DNA of 64,000 bases from Caldimonas brevitalea (GCF_001017435.1 NZ_CP011371.1:1116001-1180000), one strand, 5' to 3'. Positions 18,064 through 27,774 are shown, counted from the stretch's first letter. The notes: generated by a model not told the origin, from the letters alone. Program-made: numbers and translations.

Positions 18064-19368
18064 ATGACCGTCACGCCCCTGTCCTACCAGAGCGGGTTCG
18101 GCAACGAGTTCGCCACCGAAGCGTTGCCGGGCGCGCTGCCCCAAGGCCGCAACAGTCCGCAGCGCGCGCCCTACGACCTCTACCCCGAGCTGATCTCGGG
18201 CACCGCCTTCACGGCGCCGCGTACCGTCAATCGGCGCAGCTGGCTCTACCGCTGCCGCCCCTCGGTGGTGGCAGGCCGCTACCGCGCGTATGCGCGACCG
18301 TGGTGGCGCAGCGGGGCCGGCGCCGGTGCCGGTGGGCCGGTGGCGCCCGAGCCGCTGCGCTGGCACCCGTTTCCCATCCCCGACGAGCCGCTGGATTTCA
18401 TCGACGGCCTGCGCACGCTCGTGGCCAACGGCGATGTCGAGATGCAGACCGGCATGGCGGCGCATGTCTACCTCGCCAACCGCTCGATGCAAGGTCGCGC
18501 GCTTGTCAATGCCGACGGTGAGATGCTGCTGGTGCCGCAGCAGGGGCGCTTGTTCATCACGACCGAGCTGGGCGTGCTCGACGTGAAGCCCGGCGAGATC
18601 GTGGTGGTGCCGCGCGGCATCGTGTTCAAGGTCGACCTGCCGGACGGGCCGTCGCGCGGCTATGTCTGCGAGAACTACGGCGCCTTCTTCCGGCTGCCCG
18701 AGCTGGGCCCGATCGGCTCCAACGGCCTGGCCAATGCGCGCGATTTCCAGACCCCGGTGGCGGCCTACGAACGCGGCGAGGTGAGCTACGAGCTGGTCAA
18801 GAAGTTCGGCGGCGCGTTGTGGTCGGCGCCGATGTCGCACAGCCCCTTCAACGTGGTGGCCTGGCACGGCAACCTGGCGCCGTACAAGTACGACACGGCC
18901 AATTTCATGACGATAGGCTCGATCAGCCACGACCATCCCGATCCGTCGATCTTCACGGTGCTGACCTCGCCCTCGGACACACCCGGCACGGCCAACTGCG
19001 ACTTCGTGATCTTCCCGCCGCGCTGGCTGGTGGCCGAAGACACGTTCCGCCCGCCCTGGTACCACCGCAACCTGATGAGCGAGTTCATGGGGCTGGTCTA
19101 TGGCCAGTACGACGCCAAGCCCGAAGGCTTCAAGCCGGGGGGGGCGTCGCTGCACAACTGCATGGTGCCGCACGGGCCCGACACCGAGGCCTTCGAAAAG
19201 GCCAGCCAGGCCGAACTGCAGCCGCACAAGCTCGAGCACACACTGGCCTTCATGTTCGAGAGCCGCTGGCGGTTCGTGCCGACCGACTACGCGCTGACGG
19301 GCGGAGCGCTCGACACCAACTACGCGGAATGCTGGCAGGGCCTGGCACAGCGTTTCAAGGAGATATGA
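18064..19368 (+). CDS. hmgA: Homogentisate 1,2-dioxygenase
   Basis: A 434-residue Fe(II) enzyme that opens the homogentisate ring to maleylacetoacetate in tyrosine/phenylalanine catabolism. The ATG at 18064 begins [19 protein letters not shown], the normal family N-terminus. The iron ligands are all present: His334 and Glu340 in [12 protein letters not shown], and His370 in [10 protein letters not shown], one position off the human numbering (335, 341, 371). Full length. fahA follows 2 bp after the stop, so the two are co-transcribed. Confidence 0.97.
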   Translation: MTVTPLSYQSGFGNEFATEALPGALPQGRNSPQRAPYDLYPELISGTAFTAPRTVNRRSWLYRCRPSVVAGRYRAYARPWWRSGAGAGAGGPVAPEPLRWHPFPIPDEPLDFIDGLRTLVANGDVEMQTGMAAHVYLANRSMQGRALVNADGEMLLVPQQGRLFITTELGVLDVKPGEIVVVPRGIVFKVDLPDGPSRGYVCENYGAFFRLPELGPIGSNGLANARDFQTPVAAYERGEVSYELVKKFGGALWSAPMSHSPFNVVAWHGNLAPYKYDTANFMTIGSISHDHPDPSIFTVLTSPSDTPGTANCDFVIFPPRWLVAEDTFRPPWYHRNLMSEFMGLVYGQYDAKPEGFKPGGASLHNCMVPHGPDTEAFEKASQAELQPHKLEHTLAFMFESRWRFVPTDYALTGGALDTNYAECWQGLAQRFKEI

Positions 19369-19370
19369 GG

Positions 19371-20687
19371 ATGTACACCCTCGACGAAACCCACGACCCG
19401 GACCGCACCAGCTGGGTCGGCAGCGCCAACGCGCCGGACACCGACTTCCCGATCCAGAACCTGCCGATCGGCGTGTTCCGTCGGCGCGGCAGCGCCGAAC
19501 GCTGGCGCCCCGGCGTGGCGATCGGCGACCAAGTGGTGGATCTGTTCGCCGCGCGCGACGCGCAGCTGTTGCCGGCGGACGTCGCGGCATCGCTTGCCGG
19601 CTGCGAGCACGGCGAACTGAACACCTTCATGGCACGCGGTGCGCCGGCACGTGCCTTCTTGCGGCGCGCCTTGTCGGAGGCGCTGCGCAGCGGCAGCCCG
19701 GAGCAGGCCGCGCTGTCGCCATGCCTCGTGCCGCAGGCCGAGATCGAGCATGCGCTGCCCTGCCGCATCGGCGACTACACCGACTTCTACACCGGCATTC
19801 ACCACGCCACCGCCGTCGGCAAGCTGTTCCGTCCCGACAACCCGCTGCTGCCCAACTACAAGTGGGTGCCGATTGGCTACCACGGCCGCTCGTCGTCGAT
19901 CGGCGTCAGTGGCCAGCAGTTCCGGCGCCCGGTCGGCCAGACCAAGGGGGCCGGCGAGGTGCCGGAGTTCGGCCCGTCCCGGCGGCTCGACTACGAGCTG
20001 GAGGTGGGCGCACTGGTGGGCTGCGGCAACGAGCCGGGCGAGGCGATCGAGATCGAGCGGGCCGAATCGCATCTGTTCGGGCTGGTGCTGCTGAACGACT
20101 GGTCCGCGCGCGACCTGCAGGCCTGGGAGTACCAACCGCTCGGGCCCTTCCTGGCCAAGAACTTCGCCACCACGATCTCGCCCTGGATCGTCACGATGGA
20201 GGCGCTGGCGCCGTTCCGCAGCGCCTGGACCCGCGACGTCGCCGACCCCCAACCCTTGCCCTATCTCGACAGTGCCGACAACCGCCGCCAGGGCGCGGTG
20301 GACCTGAGGCTCGAGGTGTGGCTGCAGACGGCGGCGATGCGCGAGGCCGGGTTGCCGCCCGAGCGCCTGATGGCGTCCAACTTCCGCGACGCCTACTGGA
20401 CCCTCGCGCAAATGGTGGCCCACCACAGCGTCAACGGCTGCAACCTGATGCCGGGCGACCTGCTCGGCTCGGGCACGCAGTCCGGGCCCGGCGAAGGCGA
20501 GGGCGGTTCGCTGCTGGAACTGTCGCGCGGCGGCCAGACGCCGGTGCGGTTGTCGAACGGAGAAACACGCACCTTCCTGGCCGACGGGGATACTGTGCTG
20601 CTGCGGGCGCGCTGCGAGCGCGACGGCTTTCGGCGCATCGGCTTTGGCGACTGCGCCGGCACGGTGCTGCCAGCCCGCGTGCGCTGA
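19371..20687 (+). CDS. fahA: Fumarylacetoacetase
   Basis: A 438-residue hydrolase that splits fumarylacetoacetate into fumarate and acetoacetate, the last step after HmgA. The ATG at 19371 is 7 bp from AAGGAG; the ATG at 19365, overlapping the hmgA stop, is too close to that site. Seen: SH3-like N-terminal domain, then the catalytic region DYTDFYTGIHHATAVGKLF with the metal-binding Asp and catalytic His, and VLLNDWSARDLQAWEYQPLG with FLAKNF. No maleylacetoacetate isomerase gene is nearby, so the isomerisation step must be encoded elsewhere or be glutathione-driven. Confidence 0.96.
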   Translation: MYTLDETHDPDRTSWVGSANAPDTDFPIQNLPIGVFRRRGSAERWRPGVAIGDQVVDLFAARDAQLLPADVAASLAGCEHGELNTFMARGAPARAFLRRALSEALRSGSPEQAALSPCLVPQAEIEHALPCRIGDYTDFYTGIHHATAVGKLFRPDNPLLPNYKWVPIGYHGRSSSIGVSGQQFRRPVGQTKGAGEVPEFGPSRRLDYELEVGALVGCGNEPGEAIEIERAESHLFGLVLLNDWSARDLQAWEYQPLGPFLAKNFATTISPWIVTMEALAPFRSAWTRDVADPQPLPYLDSADNRRQGAVDLRLEVWLQTAAMREAGLPPERLMASNFRDAYWTLAQMVAHHSVNGCNLMPGDLLGSGTQSGPGEGEGGSLLELSRGGQTPVRLSNGETRTFLADGDTVLLRARCERDGFRRIGFGDCAGTVLPARVR

Positions 20688-20713
20688 CGACCAGACGAGG
20701 GAGACACACGCGT

Positions 20714-21757
20714 ATGAAGACGAGGCTCATCCGACGAGGCTGCGCACTGTTGCTGCTGCTGCTCGCCGCGGGCCTGATGGGGTCGGCCCAGGCCCAGCAG
20801 GTCACGCTCAAGGTGCACCACTTCTGGAACCCGCAGGCCATGCCGCCCACGCGCATCCTCAAGCCCTGGTGCGACCGCATCGCGGCCGAGTCGAACCAGC
20901 GCCTGAAGTGCCAGGTGTTCCCCGCGATGCAGCTCGGCGGCACACCGGCCCAACTGATCGACCAAGCCAAGGACGGTGTGGTCGACATCGTGTTCACGTT
21001 GCCCGGCTACACGGCCGGGCGCTTCCCGGTGATGGAGGTGTTCGAGCTGCCCTTCATGACCCACTCGGCCGAAGCAGGTGCCCGGGCCGCCTGGGACTTC
21101 CATGCGAAGTACGCCCAGAGAGAATTCGGCGGGCTGAAGCCGCTGCTGTTCAGCCTGCACGACGAAGGTTATCTGCACACGCGCGACAAGCCGGTCAAGA
21201 CCCTGGCCGACCTGAAAGGCCTGAAGCTGCGCGCACCGACGCGCATGACCAACAAGCTGCTCGCCACCTTGGGTGCGACCCCGGTGGCGATGCCGCTGCC
21301 CGCCGTCGCCGAGGCGGTCAACAAGGGCGTGATCGACGGCTTCCTGCTGCCCTGGGAGGTCATGCCTTCGGTCAAGTTGCAGGAGATGGTGAAGTTCCAT
21401 GCCGAAACCGATCCGGCCCGTCCGGCCTTGTACTCCGCCTTGTTCGTGCTGGCGATGAACGCCGCCAAATACCAGAGCCTGCCGCCCGACCTGAAGGCGG
21501 TGATCGACCGCAACAGCGGCGCTGGCCTGTCGGCCCAAGCCGGCAAGGCCTGGGACGAGAGCCAGGCGGTGGGGCGCCTGCCGGCCGTCGAGCGTGGCAA
21601 CCGCTTGCACACGATCCCTGCGACAGAGATCGATCAGTGGATCGAGGCGTCGGCGCCGCTGTACGCCGAGTGGGTGGCCGGCATGAACAAGCTGGGTCTG
21701 CCGGGCCAGCAGATGCTGCAGGACGCGCGCGATCTGCTGGCGAAGTACAAGAAGTGA
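20714..21757 (+). CDS. TRAP transporter solute-binding protein (DctP type)
   Basis: A 347-residue periplasmic binding protein. The ATG at 20714 starts a clear signal peptide (MKTRLIRRG, hydrophobic core, cleavage after AQA near residue 27). Seen: VTLKVHHFWNPQ as the first strand, LKLRAPTRMTNKLLATLG with the conserved Arg that usually salt-bridges a carboxylate, and DGFLLPWEVM. Length and pattern fit DctP/TRAP-P. It lies 26 bp after fahA on the same strand and before both TRAP membrane subunits. An aromatic or keto-acid substrate linked to tyrosine breakdown is an inference from this position. Confidence 0.9.
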   Translation: MKTRLIRRGCALLLLLLAAGLMGSAQAQQVTLKVHHFWNPQAMPPTRILKPWCDRIAAESNQRLKCQVFPAMQLGGTPAQLIDQAKDGVVDIVFTLPGYTAGRFPVMEVFELPFMTHSAEAGARAAWDFHAKYAQREFGGLKPLLFSLHDEGYLHTRDKPVKTLADLKGLKLRAPTRMTNKLLATLGATPVAMPLPAVAEAVNKGVIDGFLLPWEVMPSVKLQEMVKFHAETDPARPALYSALFVLAMNAAKYQSLPPDLKAVIDRNSGAGLSAQAGKAWDESQAVGRLPAVERGNRLHTIPATEIDQWIEASAPLYAEWVAGMNKLGLPGQQMLQDARDLLAKYKK

Positions 21758-21782
21758 CGGGTGGGCTGAACCGGGCAGGGCG

Positions 21783-22274
21783 ATGGCGGCCTTGATGCAC
21801 CGCACGGCCCTGGTGTTCGCACTCGCCGGTGGTGGGGCCGCTTGCGCGGTGGCCTTGCTCACCACGGCGAGCATCGTCGGGCGGGTGGGGTGGTCGGCGC
21901 CGATCGCCGGCGACGTCGAGCTGACGCAGTTCGGCACCGCGCTGTGCATCTCGTTGTGCCTGCCGTGGTGCCAGCTGCGTAGTGCCAACATCATCGTCGA
22001 CTTCTTCACCGCGCGCGCCAGCTCACGGGTGCAACGGCGTCTCGACGCCCTCGGGGCGCTGCTGCTGTCGGTCATGATGGCCCTGCTCGCGTGGCGCACG
22101 GCGGCGGGTGCGGTCGCGGTGCGGGAGGCCCACGAGACCTCGATGATCCTCGGCCTGCCGATGTGGGCCGTCTATGCCGTGCTCGCACCTGGCTTCGCGC
22201 TCACCGTGGTGGTGGCGTTGCGGCAGGCGTGGGCGGCGTGGCGGGGGCAGACGTGGCCCGAGGTGAGCGCATGA
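21783..22274 (+). CDS. TRAP transporter small membrane subunit (DctQ type)
   Basis: A 163-residue protein with four hydrophobic segments. The DctQ-typical ELTQFGTALCISLCLPWCQ and SANIIVDFFTARAS (usual A.I.vD.l) occur around residues 40-75. It forms the membrane complex with the large subunit and is driven by a sodium or proton gradient. It sits in the middle of the P-Q-M order. Confidence 0.88.
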   Translation: MAALMHRTALVFALAGGGAACAVALLTTASIVGRVGWSAPIAGDVELTQFGTALCISLCLPWCQLRSANIIVDFFTARASSRVQRRLDALGALLLSVMMALLAWRTAAGAVAVREAHETSMILGLPMWAVYAVLAPGFALTVVVALRQAWAAWRGQTWPEVSA

Positions 22275-22332
22275 GCCGCCGCCCGGCCGCCCGAAGGGGC
22301 TCGCACCGCAGTGCGCAGCACGGAGGTTGTTG

Positions 22333-23655
22333 ATGAGTGGCGGTGCGATCGGTGTTGTCATGTTGGCCGCCATGCTCGCCCTGATGGCGCTGCGCGTGCC
22401 GATCGCCGCGGCGATGTTCATCCCCGGTGCGGCGGGGTATTGGGCGATGACCAGCGACCTCGCGCTGCTCAACATGCTCAAAGGCTCCGCCGTCGCGCGG
22501 CTGACCGTGTACGACCTGTCGGTGATCCCGCTGTTTCTGCTGATGGGGCAGTTCGCCACTCAGGGCGGTCTGTCGCGCGCCTTGTTCGACGCGGCGGCGG
22601 CCTGGGTCGGCCACATCCGCGGCGGTCTGGCGATGGCGGCCATCCTCGCGGCCACCGCCTTCGGGGCCGTCTGCGGTTCGTCGGTGGCCACCTCGGCGAC
22701 GATCGCGCAGGTGGCCTATCCCGAGATGAAGGCGCACGGTTATGCGGGCCGACTGTCCACGGGTGTGCTGGCCACCGGCGGGTCGCTGGGCATCCTGATT
22801 CCGCCGTCGGTGCCGCTGGTGGTGTATGCCATCCTGACCGAGCAGAACATCGCCAAGCTGTTCGCCGCGGCGCTGGTGCCCGGGCTGATCGCCGCGTTCG
22901 GCTACCTGGGCGTGATCGCGGTGTACTGCCGCGTACGCCCCGGGCTGGCGCCCCCGTCGGCACCGCTGCCGTGGGCGCAACGGTGGCGCGCGCTGGTCCA
23001 CGTGTGGCCGATCGCCGGGGTGTTCGCCGTCGTGTTCGGCGGCATCTACGGTGGCTGGTTCACGCCCACCGAGGGTGCGTCGATCGGCGCCTTCGCGACC
23101 TTGGGTGTCGGCATCGCCCGGCGTGAGCTGGGCTGGCGAGGCCTGCGGCGGGCCTTCCTCGGTACCGCCGAAACGTCGGCGATGGTCTTCATGATCTTCC
23201 TCGGCGCCGACATGATGAACACCGCGCTGGCGCTGACGCAGATGCCGGCCGAACTGGCAGCCTGGGTGGCGGCGCTGCCGGTGGCGCCGCTCGTCATCGT
23301 GGCCTGCGTGCTGGCGTTCTACGTCGCGCTGGGCAGCGTGATGGACGAGCTGTCGATGGTGCTGCTGACCATCCCGGTGCTGTTTCCCGCCGTGATGGGG
23401 TTGGAGCTGTGGGGGCTCGGCCCGCAGGACAAGGCGATCTGGTTCGGCATCCTGGTGTTGACGGTGGTGCAGATCGGGTTGGTCGCGCCCCCGGTCGGGC
23501 TCAACGTCTATGTCGTCAACAGCGTCTGCCAGGACGTGCCGATGGGCGAGACCTACCGCGGTGTGCTGCCCTTCATCGCCAGCGACCTGGCGCGCGTGAC
23601 GCTGCTGCTGTTCGTGCCCGCACTGAGCCTGGGCCTGGTCGGGTGGTGGTTCTGA
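22333..23655 (+). CDS. TRAP transporter large membrane subunit (DctM type)
   Basis: A 440-residue membrane protein with about 12 hydrophobic segments. The ATG at 22333 follows GGAGG by 6 bp; upstream TTG codons are less likely. DctM signatures are present: FLLMGQFATQGGLSRALFDAAAAW, described as the first conserved block (residues 61-84), AVCGSSVATSATIAQVAYPEM and SLGILIPPSVPLVVY (Ile-Pro-Pro motif), then GGIYGGWFTPTEGASIG. It completes the TRAP set. It is the last gene of the hmgA-fahA-TRAP run on this strand. Confidence 0.93.
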   Translation: MSGGAIGVVMLAAMLALMALRVPIAAAMFIPGAAGYWAMTSDLALLNMLKGSAVARLTVYDLSVIPLFLLMGQFATQGGLSRALFDAAAAWVGHIRGGLAMAAILAATAFGAVCGSSVATSATIAQVAYPEMKAHGYAGRLSTGVLATGGSLGILIPPSVPLVVYAILTEQNIAKLFAAALVPGLIAAFGYLGVIAVYCRVRPGLAPPSAPLPWAQRWRALVHVWPIAGVFAVVFGGIYGGWFTPTEGASIGAFATLGVGIARRELGWRGLRRAFLGTAETSAMVFMIFLGADMMNTALALTQMPAELAAWVAALPVAPLVIVACVLAFYVALGSVMDELSMVLLTIPVLFPAVMGLELWGLGPQDKAIWFGILVLTVVQIGLVAPPVGLNVYVVNSVCQDVPMGETYRGVLPFIASDLARVTLLLFVPALSLGLVGWWF

Positions 23656-23694
23656 CGCAAGGGCCCTGGTGTCAGGCCCTGCCGGGGCGCGGGG

Positions 23695-23892
23695 TCAAGG
23701 CGCGACGCGAAAACCCTCGTCGACGATGGCCCGTGTCAAGGTGTCGCGCGACTGTGTGCTGTCGACCTCGACCTTACCTTGCGCCAGATCGACCTGGACG
23801 CGGGCCTCGGGGTCGACCTGTTTCAGGGCTTGCGTGACAACCCGCACGCAGTGGTCGCAGCTCATGCCGCTGACCTGGAAGCTCTGGTTCAT
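23695..23892 (-). CDS. Heavy-metal-associated (CopZ-like) protein
   Basis: A 65-residue single HMA domain with the metal site GMSCDHC (Cys12, Cys15) near the N-terminus and the ferredoxin-like beta-alpha-beta pattern (VRVVTQALKQVD, VQVDLAQGKVEVD). It binds Cu(I) or a similar soft metal and hands it to a P-type ATPase. No ATPase or CueR-type regulator is next to it. Confidence 0.88.
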   Translation of the reverse strand: MNQSFQVSGMSCDHCVRVVTQALKQVDPEARVQVDLAQGKVEVDSTQSRDTLTRAIVDEGFRVAP

Positions 23893-23976
23893 TGTGTCTC
23901 CTTCACATCTTCGTGAACGCAGTATCGCGACGCGCGACTCGCATCGCTCGGGGCCCTGAGAAGGCCCCGCGCTGCG

Positions 23977-24450
23977 CTAGACATCCACCGGCAACGGCGC
24001 CGGCGGCTTGATCTCTTCCATGCAGATCATCGAGCGCACGTCGTCCACGCCGGGCACCTGCATCAGCCGGTCGGTCAGGAACTGCGACAGCGACTTGAGG
24101 TCGCGCGCGACCACCTTCATCAGGTAGTCGTGGTCGCCCGAGACGCAGTGGCATTCGATGATCTCGGGGAAAGAGCGCAGCACCTGCTCCAACTCGCGCA
24201 CGCGGCCGAAGTGCTCGCGGTCGATGTTGAGGTTGACGTAGGCCATCACCGCGTAGCCGAGCGACTCGCGGGTGACCTGCGCGGTGTAGCCGCGGATCAC
24301 ACCCCGTTCCTCCAGCGCGCGCACCCGCCGTAAACACTGGGGCGGCGACAGGTGCACCCGCTGCGACAGGTCGACGTTGGAGGCCCGGCCGTCCTGCTGC
24401 AGCACTTGCAGGATGCGGCGGTCCAGCGCGTCCAGATGCATTTCGGTCAT
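23977..24450 (-). CDS. Lrp/AsnC-family regulator divergent from rocD
   Basis: A 157-residue feast/famine regulator. The ATG at 24450 follows AAGGAAA; the frame extends to 24519 without support. Seen: N-terminal helix-turn-helix (LDALDRRILQVLQQDGR, SQRVHLSPPQCLRRV) and a C-terminal RAM domain with GDHDYLMKVVARDL. It is divergent from ornithine aminotransferase with an inverted repeat between them. Local control of rocD by an amino-acid effector is the likely role. Confidence 0.9.
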   Translation of the reverse strand: MTEMHLDALDRRILQVLQQDGRASNVDLSQRVHLSPPQCLRRVRALEERGVIRGYTAQVTRESLGYAVMAYVNLNIDREHFGRVRELEQVLRSFPEIIECHCVSGDHDYLMKVVARDLKSLSQFLTDRLMQVPGVDDVRSMICMEEIKPPAPLPVDV

Positions 24451-24469
24451 CGCGTTTCCTTCGTCAAGA

Positions 24470-24502
24470 TGCAAGATTATTTCGTTAAGAGCTGATCTTG
24501 CA
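24470..24502. promoter_or_regulatory. Inverted repeat between lrp-type gene and rocD, candidate Lrp operator
   Basis: TGCAAGAT (24470-24477) and ATCTTGCA (24495-24502) are perfect inverted arms, centre to centre about 25 bp apart, in an AT-rich patch 20 bp upstream of the regulator's ATG and about 75 bp upstream of rocD. Position and symmetry suit autoregulation plus rocD control. Confidence 0.55.
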
Positions 24503-24577
24503 AAACAAGTGGAAGCCAAATTTCGTCCGGGTGCGCCTACAGTGTGTCGATTCCCACAAACTCAGTAGAGGGCACCG

Positions 24578-25822
24578 ATGAGCCACACGACCCCCGTCTG
24601 CGCCTCGGGCGCGATCGCGCTGGAAGACCGCTATGGCGCACACAACTACCACCCGCTGCCGGTGGTGCTGGTGCGCGGCGAAGGTGTCCATCTCTGGGAC
24701 GAGCAGGGCCGGCGCTATCTGGACATGATGTCGGCCTATTCCGCCGTCAGCTTCGGCCACAGCCGGCCCGAGCTGGTGCAGGTGCTGGTCGAACAGGCAC
24801 AGCGGCTCGCGATCACCTCGCGCGCCTATCACACCGACCGGCTCGGCCCGTTTCTCGAAAAGCTGTGCCAGCTGACCGGGCTCGACCGGGCGCTGCCGAT
24901 GAACACCGGCGCCGAGGCGGTCGAAACCGCGATCAAGGCGGTGCGCAAATGGGGCTACAAGGTCAAGGGTGTGGCCGAAGGGCAGGCGCAGATCATCGTG
25001 CCGGCCGGCAACTTCGCCGGCCGCACCACCACCATCGTCGGCTTCTCGAGCGAAGCGCAGTACCGCGACGGCTTCGGCCCGTTCGCGCCGGGCTTCGTGC
25101 AGGTCCCCTATGGCGACATCGCCGCGCTCGAGCACGCCATCACGCCGCAGACGGTGGCGTTTTTCGTCGAGCCCATCCAGGGGGAGGCCGGCATCATCGT
25201 GCCGCCGGCCGGTTATCTGCGCGCGGCGCGCGAGCTGTGTGACCGCCACCGCGTGCTGCTGGTGTGCGACGAAGTGCAGACCGGCCTTGGGCGCACCGGC
25301 CGCATCCTCGCCTGCCATCACGAAGGTGTGCAGCCCGATGCGGTGACGCTCGGTAAGGCACTGGGCGGCGGCTTGCTGCCGGTGTCGGCCTTCGTCGCGC
25401 GGGCCGACGTGATGGCCCAGTTCACCCCGGGCGACCATGGCAGCACCTTCGGCGGCAACCCGCTCAGCGCGGCGGTGGGTCTGGCGGCCTTGCAGCTGCT
25501 GGAACGCGAGCGGCTGTCGGAGCAGGCCGAACGGCAGGGGCAGTATCTGCGCGAGCGGCTGCTGGCGCTGGGCCATCCGGCCATCACCGATGTGCGCGGC
25601 AAGGGCCTGCTGGTCGGCGTCGAGATCGACCGCCGCTATGCCAGTGCGCGGGCGGTCTGCGAAGCGCTGATGCACGAAGGTGTGTTGAGCAAGGACACCC
25701 ACGACACCGTGGTGCGCCTGGCGCCACCGCTGGTGGTGACGGCCGCGCAGATCGACGAGGCGGTCGAGGCACTGCAGCGCGCCTTGCGTTCGGTCGAGCC
25801 CGAGCGGCGCCTGGCGGCCTGA
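24578..25822 (+). CDS. rocD: Ornithine aminotransferase
   Basis: A 414-residue class III PLP aminotransferase converting ornithine plus 2-oxoglutarate to glutamate semialdehyde plus glutamate. Seen: the ornithine-specific N-terminal region EDRYGAHNYHPLPVVLVRGEG, DMMSAYSAVSFGH, MNTGAEAVETAIK, the cofactor aspartate in VCDEVQTGLGRTG, the PLP lysine at Lys260 in TLGKALGGGLLPVSA, and STFGGNPL. Length is normal. AGAGGG precedes the ATG. It links arginine/ornithine degradation to proline and glutamate, next to an Lrp regulator. Confidence 0.94.
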   Translation: MSHTTPVCASGAIALEDRYGAHNYHPLPVVLVRGEGVHLWDEQGRRYLDMMSAYSAVSFGHSRPELVQVLVEQAQRLAITSRAYHTDRLGPFLEKLCQLTGLDRALPMNTGAEAVETAIKAVRKWGYKVKGVAEGQAQIIVPAGNFAGRTTTIVGFSSEAQYRDGFGPFAPGFVQVPYGDIAALEHAITPQTVAFFVEPIQGEAGIIVPPAGYLRAARELCDRHRVLLVCDEVQTGLGRTGRILACHHEGVQPDAVTLGKALGGGLLPVSAFVARADVMAQFTPGDHGSTFGGNPLSAAVGLAALQLLERERLSEQAERQGQYLRERLLALGHPAITDVRGKGLLVGVEIDRRYASARAVCEALMHEGVLSKDTHDTVVRLAPPLVVTAAQIDEAVEALQRALRSVEPERRLAA

Positions 25823-25873
25823 GGGGCGCCTTCGCGCGGCGGCTTCCCTTGCTGCACGCGCGTGGCGCCGGTG

Positions 25874-27757
25874 TCAGGCGTCGGGCTCCTTCGCCGGCGG
25901 CGCCGGCTCGAACGGCGCCGTCTCGCATTCCCAGAACACCCGCGCTCGGCACGCCGCGCAGACGCGCGGATCGAGCTGTTGGAAGATGGCGGCGATGGCC
26001 GAGCGCTTGTCGGGGAAGATGTGGTCGCGCCCGAGCTGCTCGATGAAGCCGGTGCGCTCCCACATCTGCACCACCGCCGGGCGCGGCCGGTGGAAATAGA
26101 GGTCGCCGCCGGCGGCCCGGCGTGCCCTCAGCTCGGTCTCCCACACCTCGGCGCCGGCCACGTCGATGAAGTTCATGCTCTTGCTCATCACCAGCAGATG
26201 GCGCGGCGCGTCGGGCTGCGCGCGCAAGCCGTGCAAGGTGTCGGCCACGTGCTGCGCCGCGCCGAAATAGACCGAGCCCTCCATGCGCAGCAACTTCAGT
26301 TGCGGACACTCGGGCAGCGCGTCGGGGTTGCCGTCGACCACCGCGAAATGCCGCTCGGGCGCCATTGTGTCGAAGCCCATCGTGCGCATCGCCGGCTTGG
26401 AGGTGCGGTACAGGTAGCTGACCAGCGACAAGATGGTGCCGAACAGGATCGCGGTTTCCAGCCGCACCGTCAGTGTCGCGACGAAGGTGGCGAGCGCGAT
26501 GTAGAACTCGGTGCGGTCGGTGCTTGCCAGGCGTTGCCAGCGGCCGAGGTCGAGCAGGCTCCAGGCCACCAGCAGCAGCAGGCCGCCGATGCCGGCGAGC
26601 GGGATGTAGGCCACCAGCGGCGCGGCCACCGCCAGCAGGCCCAGCAGCAGCACCGCCGAGAACACCGACGCGAGCGGTGTGCGGGCACCGGCCTCGAGAT
26701 TGGGCAGCGAGCGGTTCAGCGACCCGCACGCGACGTACGACGAAAACAAGCCGCCCACCAGATTGGCCAGCCCCTGACCCAGGAACTCGCGGTTGGGGTC
26801 GAGCCGTTGCCCCGAGCGGGCCGCAACGAATTTGGCGATCGAGATCGATTGGCCCAGGGCCACGATGGTCAGCGCGAAGGCCAGGCCCACCAGTTCGGGC
26901 AGCAGCTGCCAGTCGACGTCGGGCACGTGGAAGGGCGGCCAGGCCGAGCTGAGACGGCCCACCGACTGCACCCGCCAGGGACCGCCTTGGTGGTTCAACA
27001 GCGCGGCGAGCAGCGTCGCGCACGCCAGGCCGATCAGCATCGCCGGCCAGCGCGGCCGCAGCCGTCGCACCGCCAACGTCGCCGCGACGCAGACGGCACC
27101 GACCGACAGCGCCCCGAGATGGGTGTCGTCCCAGTGGCGTGCCAGGTAGGCCAGCACGGCGGCCGCCTGGCTCCCGGCGTCGCGGCCCATGCCGAGCATG
27201 TCCTTGAGCGCGTGCACGGCGATCAACATCCCGGCGCCCGCGGTGAAGCCCAGCAAGGCGGCCGGCGAGATGAAGTTGGCGATGGCCCCGAGCCGCAGCA
27301 CGGCGATCGACGTTTGCAGCAGGCCGACCAGCAAGGTCATCGCGAGGGCCAGCTCGATGTAGCGGGCACTGCCGGGCACGGCCAGCGGCGACAACATCGC
27401 GAACAGGGCCAGCGAGATGGCGTTGGTGGGGCCCGTGGCGACATGCCAGCTGGAACCGAACAAGGCCGCCACCGCGCACGGCAGGATGGCGGCGTACAGA
27501 CCATATTGCGGCGGCAGCCCGGCCAGCGTCGCGAAGGCCACGCCCTGGGGCAGCACCAGCAGTGCGCCGAGCAGTCCGGCCATCGCGTCGGCGCGCAGCG
27601 TCGCGGGACTCACCTGGCGCACCCACTCGCCCCACCACCGGGTTGGCAGGGACGGGGCGGAAACGGGGGTGGCAGGCAAGGTGGTGGTGGGAGCAGAAAC
27701 GAACGGCAGTCGATGATAGCGGCGGCCCGCTGCAGTAAGCTGCCCGCCTTCGGGCAC
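25874..27757 (-). CDS. SulP/SLC26-family anion transporter with STAS domain
   Basis: A 627-residue protein with 10-14 hydrophobic segments, then a C-terminal cytoplasmic STAS domain (from about residue 450: MEGSVYFGAAQHVADTL, MSKSMNFIDVAGAEVWE). Family marks near residue 70-110: LVLPQGVAFATLAGLPPQYG and HVATGPTNAISL. It transports sulfate, bicarbonate or another anion; the substrate cannot be read from sequence. The first 40 residues are unusual and a later start is possible. It is divergent from the panE-like gene with only 17 bp between the assigned starts, so promoters must overlap coding sequence. Confidence 0.88.
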   Translation of the reverse strand: MPEGGQLTAAGRRYHRLPFVSAPTTTLPATPVSAPSLPTRWWGEWVRQVSPATLRADAMAGLLGALLVLPQGVAFATLAGLPPQYGLYAAILPCAVAALFGSSWHVATGPTNAISLALFAMLSPLAVPGSARYIELALAMTLLVGLLQTSIAVLRLGAIANFISPAALLGFTAGAGMLIAVHALKDMLGMGRDAGSQAAAVLAYLARHWDDTHLGALSVGAVCVAATLAVRRLRPRWPAMLIGLACATLLAALLNHQGGPWRVQSVGRLSSAWPPFHVPDVDWQLLPELVGLAFALTIVALGQSISIAKFVAARSGQRLDPNREFLGQGLANLVGGLFSSYVACGSLNRSLPNLEAGARTPLASVFSAVLLLGLLAVAAPLVAYIPLAGIGGLLLLVAWSLLDLGRWQRLASTDRTEFYIALATFVATLTVRLETAILFGTILSLVSYLYRTSKPAMRTMGFDTMAPERHFAVVDGNPDALPECPQLKLLRMEGSVYFGAAQHVADTLHGLRAQPDAPRHLLVMSKSMNFIDVAGAEVWETELRARRAAGGDLYFHRPRPAVVQMWERTGFIEQLGRDHIFPDKRSAIAAIFQQLDPRVCAACRARVFWECETAPFEPAPPAKEPDA

Positions 27758-27774
27758 TGCGAGCGAGACACGAG

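Noticed and set aside
17926..19590. Minus-strand open frame of 554 codons over hmgA
   Set aside because: Antisense of hmgA, with Arg/His/Gln-rich composition and no domain; it is a GC artefact.
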